64,000 bases of DNA, taken from assembly GCA_934746015.1 (NCBI GenBank), contig CAKVEW010000016.1, forward strand, positions 1 to 64,000, read 5' to 3'. The DNA comes from an uncultured Clostridium sp. Its GTDB lineage: Bacteria; Bacillota; Clostridia; Clostridiales; Clostridiaceae. This document shows, in pieces, positions 55,200 to 64,000 of the stretch. Each line of letters opens with the position of its first letter. The stretch's first letter is position 1. The notes beneath the pieces were generated by a model. That model did no database searches. It was not told the DNA's origin and saw only the letters and a program-made list of their open reading frames with translations. The translations under genes were made by a program, and so were the position numbers.

Positions 55200-55230
55200 G
55201 CATTATTTATATTTAAATTAAATTCACATT

Positions 55231-55980
55231 TTATATAAAAAAACTTAAATAAAGCGACAACAATTTCTTTCCTATTAGTATATAAATAATAGTTCCAATA
55301 GCTATATATGGTCCAAAAGCAATTTCTGTCTTCCTATCTTTTAACTTAAATAATAATATTATTGCTGCTACTAATCCCCCTAATACTATAGCTATAAATA
55401 AAGCTACTAGAATTCCTTTAATCCCTATAAATAATCCACAAATCCCAGCTATTTCAGCATCGCCTTGTCCCATACCTTTTGTAATTACTACTATTAGATA
55501 TATAATTAAATATCCAATAGCCCCACCTAAAATATTATTAATTAAGTTTGCATCTTTTGTATACAATCCTATTAATATGTAAACAGAGCCTAATACTGCT
55601 CCTAGTATTGTTGTTGATGAATAAATATATTTACAATCTAAATCTATAAAAGAAATTACTATTAATAAAGAAGTTAAAATACTATAAGCTATAAAATTCA
55701 AGCTTAATCCAAATCTTAAATATATTAATAAATATAATACTCCATTTAAAATCTCAACTAGCGGATATTTTACAGATATCTTTTCTCCACACTTTCTACA
55801 TCTTCCCTTTAAAAATAAATAACTTAAAACTGGTATAAGATCTAAAACTTTAAGTTCATGTCCACAAACTGTACAATGGGATTGTGGAAAAACTATAGAT
55901 TCCTCCCTAGGTATTCTATAAATACATACATTTAAAAAACTTCCTATACATAACCCAATTATTAATACGAAAATTTCCAT
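55231..55980 (-). CDS. pilD: Prepilin peptidase (leader peptidase/methylase)
   Basis: 249 residues. The N-terminal domain has the zinc-binding pairs CTVCGHE and CRKCGE (about 33-75). The catalytic Asp motifs are SFIDLDCKYI and GQGDAEI. About seven transmembrane helices. It cleaves and N-methylates the pilins encoded downstream. AGGAGG lies before the ATG. Unlike the A24 peptidase in the Hxs operon, this is the canonical bifunctional form. Confidence 0.94.
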   Translation of the reverse strand: MEIFVLIIGLCIGSFLNVCIYRIPREESIVFPQSHCTVCGHELKVLDLIPVLSYLFLKGRCRKCGEKISVKYPLVEILNGVLYLLIYLRFGLSLNFIAYSILTSLLIVISFIDLDCKYIYSSTTILGAVLGSVYILIGLYTKDANLINNILGGAIGYLIIYLIVVITKGMGQGDAEIAGICGLFIGIKGILVALFIAIVLGGLVAAIILLFKLKDRKTEIAFGPYIAIGTIIYILIGKKLLSLYLSFFI

Positions 55981-56083
55981 AATAACCTCCTAAAATTTAT
56001 AATTCAAAGCTCTTATTGAAATATTATCCATTATTTATAATTTTTAGTCAAATAGCTTTTTTATTTTTGTTTATATAACAAAA

Positions 56084-56126
56084 AAAATATCAATTATAAT
56101 AAAACTTTTATAATTGATATTTTTTA
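56084..56126 (-). terminator. Terminator of the small membrane protein gene
   Basis: ATATCAATTATAA pairs with TTATAATTGATAT through a short loop, with A-rich sequence before and T6 after. It works in either direction and isolates the pilus operon from the genes at right. Confidence 0.85.
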
Positions 56127-56128
56127 AT

Positions 56129-56527
56129 TTAATTTTTTATATATGTATTTAAAAATTCTCCATCCTTATTAATTTCAAAATCTACTTCATTATTTATAAT
56201 TTTTCTTGCTTCTTCTAAAGTGCAACTTTCTATTTTATTGAAATCTTCTATATTTTTATACTTAGCTATAGCTTTTAATTTTTCGCCATTTTCTCTTTTT
56301 ATAGTATATATTGTATCTGAATCCTGAAACTCTATTAAATCATTTATTTCTAATGCATTAGCAGTTAGTATAAGTTCTCTAATAGTTTCTTTTACTTCTA
56401 TCTTTTTTGTCATTTTCTTATAATTATTATAAGTAATTAATAATGTACTTCCCAATATTACTGAAATAATTACTAATAAAGTTAGTCTTATTCTTTTAAT
56501 CTTTAGTCTTTTGCTCTTAGCTTTCAT
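56129..56527 (-). CDS. Small bitopic membrane protein, unknown
   Basis: 132 residues. A basic N-terminus (KAKSKRLKIKRIRL) precedes one transmembrane helix (TLLVIISVILGSTLLIT), then a coiled-coil-like stretch and a small alpha/beta domain outside. AGAGGG precedes the ATG. It lies between groEL and the pilus operon with terminators on both sides, so it is a single-gene unit. I do not recognise the family. Confidence 0.65.
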   Translation of the reverse strand: MKAKSKRLKIKRIRLTLLVIISVILGSTLLITYNNYKKMTKKIEVKETIRELILTANALEINDLIEFQDSDTIYTIKRENGEKLKAIAKYKNIEDFNKIESCTLEEARKIINNEVDFEINKDGEFLNTYIKN

Positions 56528-56617
56528 AATATCCCTCTATTTATACAATATTTTACTTATTATAATTATAAATTATAGATTATATTATATCAATACATTA
56601 TGTAGTCTATTAAATAG

Positions 56618-56645
56618 AAAGGGAACTGCATAAACAGTCCCCTTT
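56618..56645 (-). terminator. Terminator of groESL
   Basis: AAAGGGAACTG and CAGTCCCCTTT pair with one mismatch around six bases, shortly after the groEL stop. The U-run is weak (TTTCTATTT). Confidence 0.65.
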
Positions 56646-56658
56646 AAACATTTAAATT

Positions 56659-58594
<1,936 letters not shown>

Positions 58595-58628
58595 CTATTA
58601 TATAACTAAAATTATTACTATCTTTATA

Positions 58629-58655
58629 TTAGCACTCATCTTTTATAAGTGCTAA
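58629..58655. promoter_or_regulatory. CIRCE operator (HrcA site) of groESL
   Basis: TTAGCACTC, 9 bases, AAGTGCTAA: the consensus inverted repeat with one mismatch in the second arm (A for G). HrcA represses here and is released on heat stress. HrcA itself is not in the window. Confidence 0.93.
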
Positions 58656-58969
58656 CAATTTTATAATAATATTTTGATATTTTTTTTTCAAATTGTAATC
58701 CTTATATTTTTCCTTTAAAATTAATAAATATTACCATTTTCCATTAATTACTTTCTATTTCCTTATGTTTATATCTATTTTCTCTATTTTACATCATCCT
58801 TTATTGGGCACTCTTTTATTATATGTCATTTATTATTAATTAAGACTAATCTTATATTTATATAGAAAATAATAAAATTAACAATATGGTTAATATCACT
58901 ATTAATCTTTCCAATTATTTTAGGAATTATTACTAAATTTATTTATAAATCAAATAATAGTATATAAAG

Positions 58970-59025
58970 AAAAAACTCCCTATGGAGTTTCTAAATTTTT
59001 AATTTGGGGCAGCTTAAGCTACCCC
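58970..59025. repeat. Hairpin pair downstream of the hydrogenase gene (copy 5 of the family, short form)
   Basis: AAACTCC/GGAGTTT with loop CTAT (58973-58990) has the same stem as copies 1 and 3. Next to it GGGGTAGCTTAAGCTGCCCC forms a near-perfect terminator for the hydrogenase gene. The rest of the gap 58656-58969 is AT-rich; it contains a start-less hydrophobic frame ending FIYKSNNSI that may be a decayed membrane peptide. Confidence 0.6.
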
Positions 59026-59030
59026 ATAAC

Positions 59031-60524
59031 CTAATTTCTTTCTAAATCGATATTTTCATATTCTTTTAATCTTTCATTATCTATAACTGCTTTTCTAGAA
59101 GCTTGTGCATTTATCTTATTAAATGTAGATTTAGATTTAAATGGAGTAGATATAGTTCCTGCCCCATTTATACATCCACCATCACACATCATACCTTCAA
59201 TAAAGTTTCCTTGTAATCTTCCTATTTTAGCCATTGTCATAGTTTTCTTTATCTCAATTCCACCAGAAACTTTTACTGGAGTAAAATTCACTTCTAATCC
59301 TTGGCTTCTAATGTAGTTTTCAATAGCTGAAGTTAATCCTCCATGAGCTCCAAAACCTCTTCCATAAATTGAAGCTTCATCAACTACTTCCTCTTCACAA
59401 TCTTCAACTTCGATTTCAAATGCACTAAATAGTGCTAATAACTCTTCAAAAGTTAACACATAATCTACTGCACCTTTTACTGATTTTCTTACTGCTTCAT
59501 TTTTCTTAGCAGTACAAGGTCCTATAAATACAACCTTAGCTTCTGGGTCAATGTGCTTTATATATCTAGCAGTTGCTATCATAGGTGATACTGTCCCTGA
59601 AATTCTCTCAACCTCTGATGGCATAGTTTTTTCTATATAATTAAAGAATCCTGGACAACAAGAGTTAGTCATATACTTATCTCCATTCTCCATTCTTTCT
59701 ACAAATTCATTACTTTCATGTACTGTTACTGCATCAGCTCCACAAGCTGCTTCTAACATATCTTTGAAACCTAATTTCTTAATAGCATTTTTTATTTGTC
59801 CATAGCTAACCTTAGGTCCAAATTGTCCTGCTATAGATGGTGCTACTATAGCGTACATCTTTCTTCCTCTAGCAAGTCTCTTTGCTACTGGGACTATTAA
59901 ACTTTTATCTGATATAGCTCCAAATGGACATGCACTCATACAGCTACCACAATTAACACAGCTATCTTCTTTTATCATAGCTTTTCTATCTTCTGGATTA
60001 ATGTCTAATGCTCCTGTTGGGCATACTCTCTTGCAAGGTCTCATAACTTCTGAAATTGCATCATATGGACATGCCTTCTTGCACATACCACATTCCTTAC
60101 ATAACTCTTGATTGATGTAAGCTCTTCCCCCAACGTAAGTAATAGCTCCAAAATTACAAGCCTCATAACATTTATGTGCTAAGCAACTTCTACATGAATC
60201 TGTGACACTATATTTGTTAATTGGGCATTTATCACATGCTGCATCAATAACATATATAATTTGATCATCTTCTCTAATATCTACAAACTCATCATCGATA
60301 TTATCCCCATTAGCTAAATATCCTGCTGCTAACTTTGCTCTTTCTAAAACAATAGCTCTTTCCTTATAAACGCAACATCTGTACATTGCTTTATCTCCTT
60401 GTATTATTTCATAAGGAACTCTTTCTATTGACTCAACAGTTAAGTTATCATCCTTAGCTAACTTTGCAACTTCTGTCAAAACATCATGCTTTAATTTCTT
60501 TAACTGAGTTTCAAATTGAAACAT
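59031..60524 (-). CDS. Monomeric [FeFe] hydrogenase, group-B-like
   Basis: 497 residues. An N-terminal region rich in Cys (CDKCPINKYSVTDSCRSC) precedes ferredoxin-type clusters (CKECGMCKKACP, CVNCGSCMSACP) at about 140-210. The H-cluster motifs are NSCCPGFF (L1), GPCTAKKNE (L2) and EGMMCDGGCINGAG (L3), so all four H-cluster Cys are present. The deviation from TSCCP in L1 and the short N-terminus fit group B rather than the CpI-like prototype. Cytoplasmic; reduces protons or oxidises H2 with ferredoxin. AGGAGG precedes the ATG; it stands alone between terminators. Confidence 0.92.
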   Translation of the reverse strand: MFQFETQLKKLKHDVLTEVAKLAKDDNLTVESIERVPYEIIQGDKAMYRCCVYKERAIVLERAKLAAGYLANGDNIDDEFVDIREDDQIIYVIDAACDKCPINKYSVTDSCRSCLAHKCYEACNFGAITYVGGRAYINQELCKECGMCKKACPYDAISEVMRPCKRVCPTGALDINPEDRKAMIKEDSCVNCGSCMSACPFGAISDKSLIVPVAKRLARGRKMYAIVAPSIAGQFGPKVSYGQIKNAIKKLGFKDMLEAACGADAVTVHESNEFVERMENGDKYMTNSCCPGFFNYIEKTMPSEVERISGTVSPMIATARYIKHIDPEAKVVFIGPCTAKKNEAVRKSVKGAVDYVLTFEELLALFSAFEIEVEDCEEEVVDEASIYGRGFGAHGGLTSAIENYIRSQGLEVNFTPVKVSGGIEIKKTMTMAKIGRLQGNFIEGMMCDGGCINGAGTISTPFKSKSTFNKINAQASRKAVIDNERLKEYENIDLERN

Positions 60525-60683
60525 ACCAAAATCCTCCTATATATAAATTTAACATTCTTCCCCAATATTATTATAACAGTTAATTTATTCCTAAGTTGAT
60601 AATTGAGAATTTTCTGATAATTATTAAGTTGCTTAAGAGTTAAATAAAAACTTTAAAAATAATTCCTTTACTTGTAATTTAAT

Positions 60684-60727
60684 AAAGAGAAATAATATCA
60701 GCTTATAACCTAATATTATTTCTCTTA
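60684..60727 (-). terminator. Terminator of the aldolase gene
   Basis: AGAGAAATAATAT pairs perfectly with ATATTATTTCTCT around a 13-base loop. It lies about 27 bases after the aldolase stop. Nothing else is seen in 60525-60753. Confidence 0.75.
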
Positions 60728-60753
60728 AAATATTATTATATATTTTTTAATTA

Positions 60754-61614
<861 letters not shown>

Positions 61615-61756
61615 TCACTCCCCTTATAAATTATTTATTATTTCTTTTTTCCTTTATAATATATTTAATATAAAATTATTTTTATTAAATATATCTTTGA
61701 AATGAGCATTTTACTTTTCTAAATATTTATAATATGAATCCTAAACTTATATTCCA

Positions 61757-61827
61757 TAACTGGTAATTATAACTGAGAAAATATTTTTATTTTATTATCT
61801 AACTTGTAATGTTGTCATTACCAGTTA
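61757..61827. promoter_or_regulatory. GntR operator region before the aldolase gene
   Basis: A 28-base near-perfect palindrome at 61800-61827 has arms TAACTTGTAATG and CATTACCAGTTA (11 of 12 paired) with a TTGT centre. A half-site TAACTGGTAAT recurs at 61757-61767. It lies between the GntR gene and the aldolase gene, so it probably binds the GntR protein and controls the aldolase. Confidence 0.65.
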
Positions 61828-61846
61828 TTTTAAAAAATTTTATTTT

Positions 61847-62578
61847 TTAATTATTATTTAATTTCACCCTATACTTAAACTTATCCCCTCTAGCCACACT
61901 TAAAGTATATTCTATTACATTTACATTTTCGTATGTAAGTCTCTCTATCTTTAAACTAGGAGAACCTTCTTTAATATCTAAATAAGCACTTTCTAACTTG
62001 TTAGTTAATATAGGCATAAAAAATTCTTCTGCTGATGTTATTCTAGCATTAAAGGATTTTGTTAAAATATCATACATAGGATTATTTTCTAATTGCTCTT
62101 TTGTTAGCCCTTTAAACCTATTAAAAGGTAAATAAGTAGTTTCATACATCATAGGTAATCCATCAGCTTTTCTTATTCTAGATACCTTATATAGTAAATC
62201 TTCTACATTAATTTTAAATATTGAAGCTATTTTTTCATCTGCTTGAACTATTTCAAAGCCAGTTACTTCTGAGCTAGGATTTTTACCTAATTTCTTCATT
62301 TCTTCAGTAAATGAGTAAAAAGAAATTAAATCTTGATTCATCCTTTTAGGTGATACAAAAGTTCCCTTACCATGAAGCTTATATATGTATCCTTCTTTCT
62401 CAAGTTCATCCATAGCTTGTCTTACTGTAGTTCTACTAACATTATAAATTTCACAAATTTCCCTTTCAGAAAGTATTTGTTCATTTTCTTCTAGATTATT
62501 TTCTATCATGTCTATAAGAATATTCATAAGCTGTAAATATAGTGGCGTTCTAGAACTCTTATCTACTATTGCACTCAT
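61847..62578 (-). CDS. GntR family regulator with UTRA domain
   Basis: About 243 residues from the ATG at 62578 (MSAIVDKSSRTPLYLQL), with GAGGTG upstream. The winged HTH (about 10-75) has SEREICEIYNVSRTTVRQAM. The UTRA effector domain (about 95-240) has the typical MYETTYLPFNRFKGL. HutC/AgaR/NagR-like members bind phosphorylated amino sugars. Position and the nearby palindrome suggest it controls the aldolase gene just downstream. Confidence 0.9.
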   Translation of the reverse strand: MSAIVDKSSRTPLYLQLMNILIDMIENNLEENEQILSEREICEIYNVSRTTVRQAMDELEKEGYIYKLHGKGTFVSPKRMNQDLISFYSFTEEMKKLGKNPSSEVTGFEIVQADEKIASIFKINVEDLLYKVSRIRKADGLPMMYETTYLPFNRFKGLTKEQLENNPMYDILTKSFNARITSAEEFFMPILTNKLESAYLDIKEGSPSLKIERLTYENVNVIEYTLSVARGDKFKYRVKLNNN

Positions 62579-62722
62579 TAAATTCACCTCATTAATTTTC
62601 TATTTCGATTATACCATAAAATGTAACTAAAAAGAAAATTTTTCTAGTTAAATCTTATTTTATATAAAAAAATAGAAACTCATATTCTTTAAGTTTCTTA
62701 AAATAAAATAAATATTCAATTT

Positions 62723-63274
62723 TTATTTACTAATTGTAAATAACTTTTTTGAAATAAGCCAATAACATATTGTACTAAAAAGAGCTGTCATTATGAGCTC
62801 TATTAGCTTAATTTGATTAAACATAAACTCACTTACTGTGCTGTATATAACTCCACATATTATAAAGGCCAGTATATATTCCCATAAAATAGGACTTAAT
62901 TTTTCTTTATTATTTATATAATCTACTTCCTTACTTGTTAATTTCCTGCCTCCATATTTAGTGGATAAAACCTTATCTCTTATAAAGAAAATTATATTTT
63001 TACTTATTTCTATTGCTAACAACATTATTACAACTTCCAAAAATGAAATAACCATTGTATCCAAAAAATATATTTGTATCTTTTTGATTGTAAAAATAAA
63101 TTGTAAATATATAAATAATAATAGCCATAATATAGGGATTACATACGAAAAATATTTTACTTGGCTTATTGCTTTTTTATGAAGCACTTTTCTTTTATTT
63201 TTCCATGCAAGAAAAATTAATAGTATTATCACTAAAATCATTAGTACATATACTCTATAATTAATAATCCTCAT
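62723..63274 (-). CDS. Small polytopic membrane protein, unknown
   Basis: 183 residues with about five hydrophobic segments (VYVLMILVIILLIFLAW, VIPILWLLLFIYLQF, TMVISFLEVVIMLLAI, LAFIICGVIYS, and one at the C-terminus). GGTGATAG precedes the ATG. A charged loop (KVLSTKYGGRKLTSKEVDYI) lies in the middle. No family recognised. It sits between the kinase gene and the GntR gene. Confidence 0.7.
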   Translation of the reverse strand: MRIINYRVYVLMILVIILLIFLAWKNKRKVLHKKAISQVKYFSYVIPILWLLLFIYLQFIFTIKKIQIYFLDTMVISFLEVVIMLLAIEISKNIIFFIRDKVLSTKYGGRKLTSKEVDYINNKEKLSPILWEYILAFIICGVIYSTVSEFMFNQIKLIELIMTALFSTICYWLISKKLFTISK

Positions 63275-63327
63275 ACTATCACCAATTAATATTATATCAT
63301 TATTTTTAATATTTTTAAATTAATAAA

Positions 63328-63362
63328 CTGTTACATATTCTCATTTTAATAATATGTAACAG
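63328..63362 (-). terminator. Terminator of the kinase gene
   Basis: CTGTTACATATT pairs perfectly with AATATGTAACAG around 11 bases; T-rich sequence follows on the minus strand. Confidence 0.8.
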
Positions 63363-63386
63363 CTTAAAACTTGATAATTTATTCTA

Positions 63387-64000
63387 TTATTTTAGTATTT
63401 CCTCTGCATTATCAGGAACTGTATTTCCAGCTAGGGTATATGCTAGTAATGCTGAACCATTCCATGGATCTAATGCTGGTTCTTGTAAATAACATTTTAA
63501 TCCTGATTCCTTAATCATTTCCTTTAATGGATTTAAAACATGATTTCCTGCCTTAAATACTCCTCCAGTGTATGAAACTACAAACTCATCAATAAAATTT
63601 AACTCCTTGGATATAGCTTTTATATGCTGGAATATTGCTTCTGCTGCATCTCTAAATATTTCCTTACATGTTTTACATCCTGCCTCTGCTGCTAAGAAAC
63701 ATATAGTTGAAAACTTAGCTATTTCTGTTCTATTAAATTTTAACTTATTAAATACTATATCTACTATTTCATACTTATAGGTAACTCCATATTCCTTTTC
63801 TAAAATATCAACTAGTACTGTTTTTTCTTTTCTTCCATCCTTTTGCTTAGTATATTCATTAATTGTTCTTAGAGCTATCCAATAAGCGCTTCCATCATCA
63901 CCTATTCCAGGTCCAAATCCTCCGCATCTTGCTAGTTTGCCTTCTGCATTTCTTCCATAAGCTATACTTCCAGTTCCAGCTACCATATTAATACCAGGCT
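63387..64000 (-). CDS. BadF/BadG/BcrA ATPase family kinase (N-acetylglucosamine kinase-like), partial
   Basis: Only the C-terminal ~204 residues are present; the frame stays open to the window edge with PGIN before MVAGTGSIAYG, so the N-terminus lies beyond 64000. VAGTGSIAYGRNAEGKLARCGGFGPGIGDDGSAYWI is the phosphate-2 and substrate region typical of eukaryotic-type GlcNAc kinases, and DEFVVSYTGGVFKAG is the adenosine motif. LDPWNGSALLAY near the end is also typical. It probably phosphorylates GlcNAc or MurNAc-like amino sugars. Near the aldolase and GntR genes this supports amino-sugar catabolism. Confidence 0.85.
   Translation of the reverse strand, partial: PGINMVAGTGSIAYGRNAEGKLARCGGFGPGIGDDGSAYWIALRTINEYTKQKDGRKEKTVLVDILEKEYGVTYKYEIVDIVFNKLKFNRTEIAKFSTICFLAAEAGCKTCKEIFRDAAEAIFQHIKAISKELNFIDEFVVSYTGGVFKAGNHVLNPLKEMIKESGLKCYLQEPALDPWNGSALLAYTLAGNTVPDNAEEILK

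Overview
The window looks like a chromosomal segment of a low-GC anaerobic Firmicute, most likely Clostridium sensu stricto. The evidence is the very AT-rich codon use, strong GGAGG ribosome sites, a group-B-like [FeFe] hydrogenase, a CIRCE-controlled groESL, an oxygen-sensitive glycyl radical enzyme and a complete Gram-positive type IV pilus operon. Most genes lie on the minus strand. No rRNA, tRNA, CRISPR array or intact transposase or integrase was seen.

Layout. (1) 1-4460 is visibly richer in G+C than the rest. It holds two lipoproteins, decayed gene pieces, a large two-HTH regulator and a remnant of the transposon protein TnpV, so it is probably a decayed mobile element. (2) 4529-13341 carries oleate hydratase with a TetR regulator, a LysR-linked redox group (two flavodoxins, iron alcohol dehydrogenase, cupin, carboxymuconolactone-decarboxylase-like protein) and a HAD phosphatase/DeoR pair. 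(3) 13455-18413 has a flavodoxin-ferredoxin (EFR1) gene and a broken second copy of it, a PHP phosphoesterase, a YbaK-type deacylase and a lipoprotein. (4) 18423-38082 is flanked by an intact guaA at one end and, at the other end in the same orientation, a displaced guaA 3'-end fragment followed by its own terminator. The two share 33 identical bases exactly at the fragment boundary, which is the footprint of an island inserted into the 3' end of guaA. Its cargo is a glycyl-radical-enzyme/transaldolase locus, a large His-Xaa-Ser (Hxs) operon, and a DUF6020-like membrane protein with a FAD oxidoreductase. (5) 37986-41515 is guaB-guaA behind a guanine riboswitch. (6) 41712-55980 is the type IV pilus operon (pilD, pilB, pilC, pilA, pilM, pilN, pilO, three minor pilins and a large VWA protein that is probably the tip adhesin). 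(7) 56129-64000 has groESL, a hydrogenase, a tagatose/fructose-bisphosphate aldolase with a GntR regulator and operator, and the start of a BadF/NAGK-type sugar kinase that runs off the window.

The most interesting system is the Hxs operon (promoter 34806-34834, genes 34768 down to 24801). It has a secreted or membrane peptide with a nearly perfect His-Xaa-Ser triplet array (HxsA), two radical SAM maturases (HxsB, HxsC), HxsD and a short HxsD-like paralogue. Unlike the minimal published set, it also holds an A24 (prepilin-type) aspartic peptidase, a MORN-repeat membrane protein, an XpaC-like protein, two TelA-like proteins and a catalytically intact rhomboid protease. Most upstream genes overlap by 4-8 bases, so it reads as one translationally coupled machine for making, processing and anchoring a modified His-rich cell-surface peptide. 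Its biological role is unknown.

A second theme is a family of compound hairpins, several built on an AAACTCC/GGAGTTT stem, scattered in at least five intergenic gaps of the native backbone.
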